From NCBI GenBank assembly GCA_002408205.1, contig DHQY01000009.1:62001-126000 (forward strand): 64,000 nucleotides of DNA, in the 5' to 3' direction. Under the pieces are notes generated by a model. That model ran no database searches. It was not told the DNA's origin and saw nothing but the letters and a program-made list of their open reading frames with translations. This document shows positions 1 through 7,103 of this stretch, in pieces. Position numbers and translations under genes: made by a program. The stretch comes from Bacteroidales bacterium UBA5326 (GTDB lineage Bacteria; Bacteroidota; Bacteroidia; Bacteroidales; UBA932). Every line of letters begins with the position of its first letter. The stretch's first letter is position 1.

Positions 1-360
1 GAGCTCCAGTGCTTTAGCCTTTGCCTCGGCAGGTTTCTTTTTTTGCAATATTACCGGCCCGAGCGTGAGATTGTCCAAAACGGTAAGGTGGGCATAAAGG
101 TTGAACGATTGGAAAACCATACCCGTTTTCTGACGAATGGCCGGGACATTCACACCTTTTTCGAGCAACGATATTCCGTCAATCAGAATCTCTCCTTCAT
201 CGGGAATTTCAAGTAAATTAAGGCACCTGAGAAAGGTGCTTTTTCCGGTGCCCGAAGGCCCGATCACAGAAATTATTTCGCCCTTTTTTATTTCGGCATT
301 GATACCCTTAAGGACCAAAAGATCCCCGTATTTTTTTTGGAGGTTTCTGACAGTTATCAT
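1..360 (-). CDS. Polar amino-acid ABC transporter ATP-binding protein (partial)
   Basis: This is the N-terminal 120 residues of an ABC ATPase of the GlnQ/ArtP/HisP type; the rest lies beyond the left edge. Translating the minus strand from the ATG at 358-360 gives a start MITVRNLQKKYGD, a Walker A motif GPSGTGKST (residues 34-42) and a Q-loop region GMVFQSFNLYAHLTVLDN, which is the typical form in amino-acid importers. The ATG overlaps the stop of the upstream substrate-binding/permease gene by 4 bp (ATGA at 357-360), so the two are translationally coupled and form one transporter. It should power uptake of a polar amino acid at the inner membrane. The substrate cannot be read from the sequence. 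Confidence 0.93.
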   Translation of the reverse strand, partial: MITVRNLQKKYGDLLVLKGINAEIKKGEIISVIGPSGTGKSTFLRCLNLLEIPDEGEILIDGISLLEKGVNVPAIRQKTGMVFQSFNLYAHLTVLDNLTLGPVILQKKKPAEAKAKALEL

Positions 361-1841
361 TTCTGTAAGCGTTTTCTTTCAGGGACAACAGATATTTCTA
401 CCTTATTAAGCAGGCGGGTTAACAGCCAGGCAAGGACTAAATAAATAGCAGCGGCCAGAAGAAGCGGGAAAAAAGCATCGAAAGTCCGGCTGCGTATTAT
501 ATCACTTACCCTGGTTATATCCTGCACGGCAATATAGCCCACAACAGAGGTGGCTTTCATCATAGAAATAAATTCGCCTTTATAAACCGGCAAAGCGTGA
601 CGAATGGCCTGTGGCAGTATTATATGTCTGAATGTCTGAACATTTGTAAAACCACCCGCTTTACCTGCCTCCCACTGTCCCCTGTTTACGCTTTCTATGG
701 CAGTTCTGTAAATCTCAGATACATAGGCGGCGAAATTCAACCCAAAGGCTATTATAGCAACAATTACCGGAGTAACCGTAACCGAAGCAAAAACCACATA
801 ATAAATGATCAACAGGAGTACCAGAACCGGCGTACCCCGGAAGAATCCTATATAAATCTCTGCGATCTTGCGGCTCATTTTGTTGTGTGACATATTCAGG
901 AAACAAACCCCGCCTCCCAGTATCGTTCCCAGAAGAGCCGCCAGAACCGTAATGATAATTGTAACCAATAAACCATCCAGAACAAGTTTATATCTTCCCT
1001 CAACTATCAAATTGTCACGTACACTGTCCCCAATGGAACGGAAAAATGGTTTGTGGGGAACGGTATTTTCCTGTCCTTTCACAATAACAGCCAGACCGCC
1101 ACGGTAATAAGGTTCCGAGAAAAGTACACTTTTGGCCCGTTCCTCCGTGATGGACAACCCGGCGCCAATCATATCCACTTTGCCCGAGATCAGGGCCGGC
1201 AACATGGCGCCGAATTCCATATTGACGATATTTAGTTTTTTTCCGGCTTTTGCAGCAATTCGTGTGGCAAATTCAATATCGAAACCTATAACCTGCTGAT
1301 TTTCTCCTACAAAAGACATGGGCTCTGTGACCGCCGCCGTTCCGAAAGCCAACTCACCGCCAGAACCGTTCTCCGGAATATCAGGCATAGGCCCGGGGGT
1401 TCCCGCCCTGGGAAACCACCGGGCCGACATAGCTTCGAACGTACCATCGGATTGAATATCAGAAAGCACTTGATCCATTATTTCTTTCAGAGCTGTATCG
1501 TCCTTGCGTACGGCAAAACCGTATTGATCTTTCATGATTAATTCATCAAGAACCCTTAGACCGTCAATTTTAGCAGCAATGTTTACCAGCACAGGCAGAT
1601 CGTATGCCGTGGCATCGGCTTTCCCTTCCTTTACGGCCAATGCACAATGCAAGACATTGTTAAAATAGATGAGTTTGGCATCGGGAAATCGTTGCAGCAC
1701 CATCTGGTCTGCGGCAGTACCCGCAGCAACAGCAAACACCCTGCCTCCATCCAGATTGGACAGGTTGTTAATTGATTGCTGTTCGTTACTGCATCCTGTC
1801 AGAAATAACAAGGAAAAAAGAAAAAGAGCCGAAATCTTCAT
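357..1841 (-). CDS. Fused substrate-binding lipoprotein and permease of an amino-acid ABC importer, with binding-protein halves in reversed order
   Basis: 494 residues. A lipoprotein signal (lipobox LTGC, Cys17) is followed by solute-binding family 3 sequence and then a permease domain (about residues 280-485) with an EAA-type loop (EAGKAGGF...ILPQAIRHALP). The binding part is in an unusual order. Residues 32-145 resemble the second half of a family 3 protein (the GTAAD segment through YGFAVRKDD to SDGTFEAMSARWF). Residues 155-262 resemble the first half (AVTEPMSF, GFDIEFA, GKVDMIGAGLSITEERA, FSEPYY). The binding domain therefore looks circularly permuted, or is left over from two tandem domains. 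It pairs with the partial ATPase downstream (4-bp overlap) and overlaps the BrkB gene upstream by 4 bp. The function is import of a polar amino acid. Confidence 0.9.
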   Translation of the reverse strand: MKISALFLFSLLFLTGCSNEQQSINNLSNLDGGRVFAVAAGTAADQMVLQRFPDAKLIYFNNVLHCALAVKEGKADATAYDLPVLVNIAAKIDGLRVLDELIMKDQYGFAVRKDDTALKEIMDQVLSDIQSDGTFEAMSARWFPRAGTPGPMPDIPENGSGGELAFGTAAVTEPMSFVGENQQVIGFDIEFATRIAAKAGKKLNIVNMEFGAMLPALISGKVDMIGAGLSITEERAKSVLFSEPYYRGGLAVIVKGQENTVPHKPFFRSIGDSVRDNLIVEGRYKLVLDGLLVTIIITVLAALLGTILGGGVCFLNMSHNKMSRKIAEIYIGFFRGTPVLVLLLIIYYVVFASVTVTPVIVAIIAFGLNFAAYVSEIYRTAIESVNRGQWEAGKAGGFTNVQTFRHIILPQAIRHALPVYKGEFISMMKATSVVGYIAVQDITRVSDIIRSRTFDAFFPLLLAAAIYLVLAWLLTRLLNKVEISVVPERKRLQK

Positions 1842-2740
1842 TGATCGTCTTTTTTTATGAATTCAGAGCTGGCATTTGGTCTTATCTTTTTACCGTGATT
1901 ACGTGCATAGACCATGGTAAATTCAGCTCCCAGATACAATGTAATGGCCGAATAATACACCCACAATAAAATCAATATCACAGATCCTGCCGCACCGTAG
2001 ATCGTTACTATCCTTGAAGAGCCCAGGTATTCACTGAAGAAATATTGTCCTATCATAAACAAAACCGCAGTGAATAACGATCCTTTGATGTTGTCTGTGA
2101 AAGATATTTTACCGTCGGGCAGGGTTTTGAATATCAACATAAAAAGAACCAATATGGCAATAAAAATAACTCCTGTATTAACAATGTGAAATAATACCAC
2201 AGAACCGCGATCCATAAGTTCGGCAATATGCTGGCTTAAGATTTTAAGTGATGAATTTGCAATAAGTCCCACAAGCAAAAGAAAGCCTACAAGACCTATC
2301 ATAGATAAGGAAAACAGCCTGTTTTTTAAAAACTTAACAAGCCCCTTACGTGGCTTTGCTTTCAGACCCCAGATATAATTAATGGATGTCTGGATCTCGG
2401 CAAACATGCCTGACGCGCCAAAAATCAAAATGACAAAACCAAGAAATGGGGTCAGGGTACCGTGATTGGTCAAATCGGCGTTATGGAGAATCTCCTGCAC
2501 CTGTGTGGCCGCCTGGTTCCCCAGCACCTCGCGTATTTGCCCGAAAATTTCTGACCGGACGGCATCGGGGCCAATAAACAGCCCCGTAAGGTACATTATA
2601 ACCAAAACAAGAGGGGGTAGGGAGAAAATTGTGTAGAAAGCGAGTGCAGCACTTAATTTGAACCCTTTATCATTCACAAAACCGACAAAGGTCTCTTTAA
2701 GCAAATTCCCTGTTTTCCGTACTGCCTGTTTAAGTCGCAT
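1838..2740 (-). CDS. YihY/BrkB family membrane protein
   Basis: 300 residues with about six hydrophobic segments. The pattern FxxGxxLSAALAFYTIFSLPPLVLVI near the N-terminus and the later LWVYYSAITLYLGAEFTMVYA motif are typical of the YihY/virulence factor BrkB (formerly 'ribonuclease BN') family. These are inner-membrane proteins of uncertain function; the old RNase BN name is known to be wrong. The gene overlaps the amino-acid transporter gene downstream by 4 bp (1838-1841), so it is probably transcribed with it. It ends in a charged tail (SSEFIKKDDQ). Confidence 0.9.
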   Translation of the reverse strand: MRLKQAVRKTGNLLKETFVGFVNDKGFKLSAALAFYTIFSLPPLVLVIMYLTGLFIGPDAVRSEIFGQIREVLGNQAATQVQEILHNADLTNHGTLTPFLGFVILIFGASGMFAEIQTSINYIWGLKAKPRKGLVKFLKNRLFSLSMIGLVGFLLLVGLIANSSLKILSQHIAELMDRGSVVLFHIVNTGVIFIAILVLFMLIFKTLPDGKISFTDNIKGSLFTAVLFMIGQYFFSEYLGSSRIVTIYGAAGSVILILLWVYYSAITLYLGAEFTMVYARNHGKKIRPNASSEFIKKDDQ

Positions 2741-2760
2741 GCTTTATTAATGTCTTCATA

Positions 2761-2783
2761 TTTTATGTAAAAATAACATAAAA
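2761..2783. repeat. Inverted repeat between cobO and the BrkB gene
   Basis: TTTTATGT (2761-2768) and ACATAAAA (2776-2783) are perfect 8-bp arms around a 7-nt loop, in the 52-bp gap between cobO (stop at 2793) and the BrkB gene (start at 2740). It could be an operator or a weak AT-rich hairpin. There is no GC-rich stem to support a strong terminator. Confidence 0.4.
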
Positions 2784-2792
2784 TTCGCGGCA

Positions 2793-3308
2793 TTAATATT
2801 CAATACCTTTTCTTGCCTCCACTCCGGATTTAAAATAATGTTTAATTTCTATCATTTCTGTGACCAGGTCGGCAAAATCCAAGAGTTTTTGAGGCGCATA
2901 ACGACCTGTAATAACGATTTCTGTTTTGTCCTTTTTCCTGCTAATTACCCGGATGAGTTCTTCTACCGTGAAAAGCTCATAATAAATTGCAATACACGCC
3001 TCATCCAAAACAATCAGGTCGTATTCACCCGAAGCAATAACTTCTGAAACGTGCTCAAGACCTTTCTTTGCGGCTTCAATATCTTCCAAACAGGGTTTGT
3101 TAACAATAAAGCACCCCATTCCATACTGTTTTATGATAACAGCCGGGAGATAATTATTAATAGCTGTGATCTCGGAATAAGTTCTTCCTTTAATAAATTG
3201 CGCAATAAAAACTTTTTTGCCGGCACCTGTCGCCCTCAACGCCAGACCAAGGGCAGCGGTAGTTTTACCTTTCCCGTTTCCTGTATAAACCTGAACGTAT
3301 CCTTTCAT
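2793..3308 (-). CDS. cobO: Cob(I)alamin adenosyltransferase, CobO/BtuR type
   Basis: 171 residues, close to the usual length. The P-loop GNGKGKTT (residues 10-17) in the context VQVYTGNGKGKTTAALG is diagnostic of the CobA/CobO/BtuR family, as are the FIKG segment, the VLDEA Walker B and the C-terminal VTGR/KHYFKSGVEARKGIEY stretch. The enzyme transfers the 5'-deoxyadenosyl group of ATP to cob(I)alamin or corrinoid precursors to form adenosylcobamides. No other cobamide biosynthesis gene is in the window, so it may serve salvage. It lies 13 bp downstream of the Mrp gene on the same strand and may share its transcript. Confidence 0.95.
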   Translation of the reverse strand: MKGYVQVYTGNGKGKTTAALGLALRATGAGKKVFIAQFIKGRTYSEITAINNYLPAVIIKQYGMGCFIVNKPCLEDIEAAKKGLEHVSEVIASGEYDLIVLDEACIAIYYELFTVEELIRVISRKKDKTEIVITGRYAPQKLLDFADLVTEMIEIKHYFKSGVEARKGIEY

Positions 3309-3321
3309 AAATTAATATTTA

Positions 3322-4134
3322 TTATTTCGTCGGCGTCATATTATCCAGTATCAGATTAGAAATATCATCGAACAAAGTAATAAGATATTCTTGAGGTTGA
3401 TTATAGATAGTAACGCCTCTTTCTGCCGATTCTTCAATATCTGTTACCAAAGGAATTTGGCCCAATAAAGGTACATTGAATTCCCTTGAAAGTTTATACC
3501 CGCCGTCTTTTCCAAATAGATAATATTTTTCATCAGGATGTTGTGCTGGTGTGAACCATGCCATGTTTTCTATTATTCCAATTATCGGCACATTTACGTT
3601 TGTATGAGTAAACATGGCCGCAGCTTTTCTGGCATCTGATAAAGCAATCTCCTGCGGTGTAGTGACAATAATTGCACCTGATAAATTGAGTTTTTGAGTA
3701 GTCGTGATTTGAATATCTCCGGTACCTGGTGGAAAATCAACAATCATATAATCAATCTCGCCCCATTCAGTGTTGGTGAACAGCTGAAGCAGAGCATTAG
3801 TTACCAAAGGGCCTCTCCAAATTAAAGATCGATCCGGAGATAAAAAGAATCCAATTGAGATAATCTTCACACCATATTTTATCACAGGAGAAAAAATCTC
3901 CTTATTATCCCTCGATATTAAACGAGGTCTTTCCTCTTGAATACCAAACATCAATGGAATAGAAGGGCCGTACAAATCTGCATCAACCAAGGCGGTTCTA
4001 TATCCTTGCCTGGAAAGAGATACCGCCAGATTAGCCGCAATAGTTGATTTGCCGACCCCTCCTTTCCCCGATGCTACAACAATAATATGTTGAATATTAG
4101 GGAGGGCCACCTTTTGGACAGGTTTAGGCTCCAT
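3322..4134 (-). CDS. Mrp/NBP35 family Fe-S cluster carrier ATPase
   Basis: 270 residues. The deviant Walker A GKGGVGKS (residues 23-30), LVDADLYGPSIP, the DFPPGTGD motif and TTPQEIALSDARKAA define the Mrp/ApbC/NBP35 family, which binds and transfers Fe-S clusters in an ATP-dependent way. Two features differ from the standard E. coli form. There is no N-terminal DUF59 domain (a separate DUF59 gene is at 16564). The usual CPxC cluster-binding motif after ENM is replaced by a sequence without cysteine (ENMAWFTPAQHPDE). Cluster binding, if any, must use other residues. The start is 5 nt after the stop of the small DUF5320-like gene, so the two are co-transcribed. Confidence 0.92.
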   Translation of the reverse strand: MEPKPVQKVALPNIQHIIVVASGKGGVGKSTIAANLAVSLSRQGYRTALVDADLYGPSIPLMFGIQEERPRLISRDNKEIFSPVIKYGVKIISIGFFLSPDRSLIWRGPLVTNALLQLFTNTEWGEIDYMIVDFPPGTGDIQITTTQKLNLSGAIIVTTPQEIALSDARKAAAMFTHTNVNVPIIGIIENMAWFTPAQHPDEKYYLFGKDGGYKLSREFNVPLLGQIPLVTDIEESAERGVTIYNQPQEYLITLFDDISNLILDNMTPTK

Positions 4135-4139
4135 AACTG

Positions 4140-4346
4140 TTAGTTATGTTTATTTTCCAGCTCTTGGAGCCTTTTTTCAATATTACTGCACCATTCTGCT
4201 CCAAAGCCTCTTCCTAATCCCATTCCCCGGCCGAAGCCAGATCTGTTATTCATACGTCCGGAGTTGTCATTTCCCTGACAAAAACCCATTTTTCTTCCGG
4301 TCATAGGACCTTGTCCCATGGGGCCGGTACGATCACCTGCTGGCAT
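4140..4346 (-). CDS. Small Gly/Met/Arg-rich DUF5320-like protein
   Basis: 68 residues from the ATG at 4344-4346 (MPAGDRTGPMGQGPMTGR). I chose this start because family members begin with the MPxGDRTGPxGxGPxTGRxxGxC motif and because the promoter-like TATATTTG at 4376-4383 lies just upstream. The glycine-rich region has two cysteines (FCQG and WCSN) and ends in a short charged helix (IEKRLQELENKHN). Family members sit beside Mrp/NifX-type Fe or Mo-Fe cluster proteins in anaerobes; their function is unknown. Here it precedes mrp by 5 nt and has its own palindrome-bearing promoter, so it and mrp are likely regulated as a unit. Confidence 0.82.
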   Translation of the reverse strand: MPAGDRTGPMGQGPMTGRKMGFCQGNDNSGRMNNRSGFGRGMGLGRGFGAEWCSNIEKRLQELENKHN

Positions 4347-4375
4347 AATTGATAAAATTATATTTGTTAGTTCTG

Positions 4376-4383
4376 CAAATATA
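4376..4383 (-). promoter_or_regulatory. Bacteroidota -7 element for the DUF5320-mrp unit
   Basis: The plus strand reads CAAATATA, that is TATATTTG on the minus strand, matching the consensus TAnnTTTG. It is 30 nt upstream of the ATG at 4346, and 9 bp from the palindrome at 4393-4408. The same box and spacing recur at the CGGC/uracil-glycosylase divergent promoter. Confidence 0.7.
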
Positions 4384-4392
4384 ATAATTAAT

Positions 4393-4408
4393 ATGAACAA
4401 ATGTTCAT
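4393..4408. promoter_or_regulatory. 16-bp palindrome (operator copy 1)
   Basis: ATGAACAAATGTTCAT has perfect 7-bp arms around AA. It overlaps the last 4 bp of the radical SAM gene and lies directly upstream of the -7 box of the DUF5320-like gene. A second copy with the form ATGAACnnnTGTTCAT is at 5815-5830. The size and symmetry fit a TetR/MarR-like dimer site. No regulator gene of that type is in the window. Confidence 0.7.
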
Positions 4409-5343
4409 TTCAATCTAAAAAAAATGCCCCTTTCTTCTTGTGTTGAATAGATCTTTCCTTCCTGCTCCAATGTGGAGAGGTATTTATTGATCTCATTACC
4501 ATGCAGACCAAGCATAATTGATAAGTCCTTAAGTGTGCAGGGCCTTCTGGTAATCGTTCCCAGGATAATACTTTCTATATCTTCTTTATAGGATTGTATT
4601 TGTTTTCTTAAGACGGCCGATGCAATTATTTCGACATTCGGAAGATCCCAGAAATCTATTATTCTTATTAATTCTTCTCTCGTTGCACTTCTTAATCCGG
4701 GAACTGTGCCTGGTCTGTCCAGCGTATTCAATTGAATTTTATTGGGTTGAATACGCAAAATGGCATTTTTAATTGCTGCCAGTTCATAAGGATCATCATT
4801 ATAGCCTGGAAGAATAAACACTTCGAGCCACATTTGTCCCTGATATTCTTGTCTGAATAACGTCAATCCTTCTATACATTTTGCCGCAGTCAAAAGAGGA
4901 ACAGGCCTGTTTATTTTTGTAAAAACTTTGTCTGTTGCAGCATCCAGCGAAGGAAGAACCACATCGGCATTAATAATTGCTTGGCGAACATTTATGTCGG
5001 AACAAAGTGTCCCGTTTGTTAAAACAGCTACAGGGACAGAAGGTTTTCTACTTTTAACATATTGTAACACTTCTTTTATTCGATTATTAAGAGTTGGTTC
5101 ACCAGATCCGGAGAAGGTTATGTAATCGGGATCCTCATTATAGATAAAAAAATCATTTAATTCTTCCAGGATTCCATTTAACGGGACATATTCTGCCCTG
5201 TTAGCAGTTAGTTTTGTTGTTCTGCCAACTTCACAATAAACACAATCCAGAGAACAAACCTTGGCGGGGACCAGATCGATTCCTAAAGACATCCCAAGGC
5301 GCCTGGAGGGAACGGGGCCAAATAAGAACTTATATTTAGTCAT
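4405..5343 (-). CDS. Radical SAM protein (COG0731-like) with C-terminal winged-helix-like domain
   Basis: 312 residues. The 4Fe-4S cluster motif is CX3CX2C at Cys30, Cys34 and Cys37 (VCSLDCVYC), preceded by GPVPSRRLGMSLGID, a signature of the COG0731 Fe-S oxidoreductase group. The SAM-binding GSGEPTL motif follows. The last 60 residues (LGTITRRPCTLKDLSIMLG...LEQEGKIY) look like a winged helix, which may sense DNA or nucleic acid. The reaction is unknown. It overlaps the CGGC gene upstream by 8 bp, and its end overlaps the operator before the DUF5320-like gene. The context is Fe-S or metal metabolism. Confidence 0.88.
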   Translation of the reverse strand: MTKYKFLFGPVPSRRLGMSLGIDLVPAKVCSLDCVYCEVGRTTKLTANRAEYVPLNGILEELNDFFIYNEDPDYITFSGSGEPTLNNRIKEVLQYVKSRKPSVPVAVLTNGTLCSDINVRQAIINADVVLPSLDAATDKVFTKINRPVPLLTAAKCIEGLTLFRQEYQGQMWLEVFILPGYNDDPYELAAIKNAILRIQPNKIQLNTLDRPGTVPGLRSATREELIRIIDFWDLPNVEIIASAVLRKQIQSYKEDIESIILGTITRRPCTLKDLSIMLGLHGNEINKYLSTLEQEGKIYSTQEERGIFFRLK

Positions 5344-5773
5344 ATACTTTCATTGTAAGAGGATCTGACATAACAGGGTGAATAAGGTCCTGCCATTTCT
5401 TTGAATTCCATGTTTTTAATGCTTTGTGCGTTACCAAATATTTCTCGGGAATAGGATGCGTCCCAATAATAACAGGGATCTTATATTTTTCTTCAATAAA
5501 TTTCTTAAAAAAATCAACCCTCGGACAAGGAGGATAACCGACCACCATCCCGGTGGCTAAATGGATAACCTCTACACCGTTTTTGATCATCTCTGCCGGT
5601 GCGTACTCCACATTTACTCCGGGACAGCCTCCGCATCCCACATATCCCACAACTTCAAGGGGTGTGTCCTTGCTGTAAACAGAGAAAGCTCCTTCCCTGT
5701 TTTGCATAGATCTGAAACATTTTCCACCGGCGCAGTCTTTATATCTGCTACAAATAATAATGCCAATTTTCAT
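5336..5773 (-). CDS. CGGC domain protein
   Basis: 145 residues from the ATG at 5771-5773 (MKIGIIICSR). A longer reading to 5830 is unlikely, because the promoter box (5799-5806) and the operator (5815-5830) would then be inside the gene. Cysteines are clustered: Cys8, Cys14 and Cys19, then a VGCGGCPG motif and PPCPRVD. This is the CGGC family, putative metal-binding proteins of unknown function found mainly in anaerobes. It overlaps the radical SAM gene by 8 bp and is the first gene of that transcript. A role in metal or Fe-S handling is inferred from cysteines and neighbours only. Confidence 0.85.
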   Translation of the reverse strand: MKIGIIICSRYKDCAGGKCFRSMQNREGAFSVYSKDTPLEVVGYVGCGGCPGVNVEYAPAEMIKNGVEVIHLATGMVVGYPPCPRVDFFKKFIEEKYKIPVIIGTHPIPEKYLVTHKALKTWNSKKWQDLIHPVMSDPLTMKVYD

Positions 5774-5798
5774 TTGATATATCTTTAGTAATTCTAAA

Positions 5799-5806
5799 CA
5801 AATATA
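5799..5806 (-). promoter_or_regulatory. Bacteroidota -7 element for the CGGC/radical SAM unit
   Basis: CAAATATA on plus is TATATTTG on minus, a perfect TAnnTTTG match 25 nt upstream of the ATG at 5773. The palindrome at 5815-5830 begins 8 bp upstream of it, which is the same layout as at 4376-4408. Confidence 0.7.
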
Positions 5807-5814
5807 ATAAACTA

Positions 5815-5830
5815 ATGAACTATTGTTCAT
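5815..5830. promoter_or_regulatory. 16-bp palindrome (operator copy 2) in a divergent promoter
   Basis: ATGAACTATTGTTCAT has 6-bp arms ATGAAC/GTTCAT and matches copy 1 (4393-4408) at 14 of 16 positions. It sits midway between two divergent TATATTTG boxes (minus 5799-5806, plus 5840-5847), 8 and 9 bp from them. One bound dimer could therefore control the CGGC-radical SAM unit and the uracil-DNA glycosylase gene together. Confidence 0.72.
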
Positions 5831-5839
5831 ATTAATCGT

Positions 5840-5847
5840 TATATTTG
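5840..5847 (+). promoter_or_regulatory. Bacteroidota -7 element for the uracil-DNA glycosylase gene
   Basis: TATATTTG matches TAnnTTTG and lies 17 nt before the ATG at 5865, and 9 bp after the palindrome at 5815-5830. Confidence 0.65.
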
Positions 5848-5864
5848 TTTTATTATTTTAATTC

Positions 5865-6440
5865 ATGGACACATTCAAACAGCAAGTAATCATTTGTTCG
5901 GGATGTCCTTTGTCAAAAACAAGAAATCATGTTGTATATGGCGAAGGCAATATGAAGGGTGGCATTTTTATTATTGCAGAAGCGCCCGGGAAAGAAGAAG
6001 ACAGACTGGGAAGACCTTTTGTAGGATTATCAGGCCAATTAATGGATAAGATCCTTTATGCCTGTGGTTTTACAAGAAAGGAACATGTTTTCATAAGTAA
6101 CATTGTTAAATGCAGGCCCCCGGGAAACAGAACACCTACTCCAGAAGAGGTAAATTCCTGTATTCACTGGATTTACGATCAAATTGAAATGGCAAATCCA
6201 AAAATTCAGGTTTTACTGGGAGCCACAGCATTGAAATATCTGGCAGGGCCGGAATACAAAATTACACGTGATCACGGCAAATGGTTAAACTGCAATGGAA
6301 GACTGACAATGGCCGTCTATCATCCCTCTGCCCTCTTACGAAACCCTGCACTCAAACGCGAAACCTGGGAAGACTATAAAAAAATCGTATTTAAATACAG
6401 GGAATTATTTAACGTCCAGCATTATTCACCTTATGTGTAA
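5865..6440 (+). CDS. Family 4 (Fe-S) uracil-DNA glycosylase
   Basis: 191 residues. Four cysteines fit the 4Fe-4S ligands of family 4 UDGs: Cys11 and Cys14 (ICSGC), then Cys83 and Cys99 (KCRPPGNRTPTPEEVNSC). The active-site motif is AEAPGKEEDRLGRPFVG (family GEAPGxxED...GRPFVG), and the second motif is YHPSALLRNP. It removes uracil from DNA to start base-excision repair. It is transcribed divergently from the CGGC gene across a shared operator, so this repair enzyme may be co-regulated with the Fe-S cluster genes. Its 3' end overlaps the convergent 4Fe-4S protein gene by 32 bp. Confidence 0.93.
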   Translation: MDTFKQQVIICSGCPLSKTRNHVVYGEGNMKGGIFIIAEAPGKEEDRLGRPFVGLSGQLMDKILYACGFTRKEHVFISNIVKCRPPGNRTPTPEEVNSCIHWIYDQIEMANPKIQVLLGATALKYLAGPEYKITRDHGKWLNCNGRLTMAVYHPSALLRNPALKRETWEDYKKIVFKYRELFNVQHYSPYV

Positions 6441-7101
6441 ACTGGGTTGACGTATGCTCCCATATCTTCAGATCAATACAGTCTATCCTTGTTTTTTCGC
6501 CTTCCAGGGACACAATAACGCCTGAATGAACTTTTCCCATCATGCAATGAGCCGGCAAAAATTTAACCGTTTGTCCCACATAAGGCCTCGGGCCCTCAAT
6601 CACCCCCTGGAAGGAAAGAACCATGCAGATACCCAGTTCACAAGGACTTTCGTCACGATCCAGCAATTTTCCGGGGCCAATAACCCAAACATCAAGCAGA
6701 CCGTTCTCAATGGCTATTATCCGGGCAAAATGGGTGATTGGACATCCCAACGGCCTGTATTTAATAACCATTCCATCCGATAATTTTTCCGGAGCAAACG
6801 AAACCAGCGTTTCTCTGCAGGCCGGTTCTCCGGATAAAGGATGCAGAATAAAATCGGCTCTTGCATGATCAATCAGACCAATATAGTCTTCTATACAGTC
6901 CGGGCAATTCAAACGACCGGCTAAATACAACTCCAGCTGGTTTTTATTCCGGGCAAATCGTTCCTGGGAAAGCACCGGGCAATTGCCGGGAGACACGTTC
7001 CCTTCTTTCAGGGCCTGTGCAAAGGTCTGGCAATCCGTATAACCGCAGGCACCGCAATTGAACCCGGGTAACCATCTGTATAATTCGTCATTCGATCTCA
7101 T
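6409..7101 (-). CDS. 4Fe-4S domain protein, last gene of the ABC/GTPase/Fe-S set
   Basis: 230 residues. The N-terminus has a 4Fe-4S motif of the PF04060 type, CX2CX4CX16C at Cys16, Cys19, Cys24 and Cys41 (NCGACGYTDC...GNC), as in RnfB and the corrinoid protein AcsC. A CPDC pair follows near residue 66. The remaining 150 residues carry further scattered cysteines (LGCPITHFA, CELGIC, HCMMG) and look mainly beta. I do not recognise the C-terminal domain. It follows the GTPase gene with a 2-nt gap, so the two are co-translated. A role as cluster-bearing electron donor or metallocentre scaffold is inference. Confidence 0.8.
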   Translation of the reverse strand: MRSNDELYRWLPGFNCGACGYTDCQTFAQALKEGNVSPGNCPVLSQERFARNKNQLELYLAGRLNCPDCIEDYIGLIDHARADFILHPLSGEPACRETLVSFAPEKLSDGMVIKYRPLGCPITHFARIIAIENGLLDVWVIGPGKLLDRDESPCELGICMVLSFQGVIEGPRPYVGQTVKFLPAHCMMGKVHSGVIVSLEGEKTRIDCIDLKIWEHTSTQFTHKVNNAGR

Positions 7102-7103
7102 GT

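Noticed and set aside
5774..5830. N-terminal extension of the CGGC protein to an ATG at 5830
   Set aside because: It would contain the promoter box and the operator. The family N-terminus MKIGIIxC fits the start at 5773.
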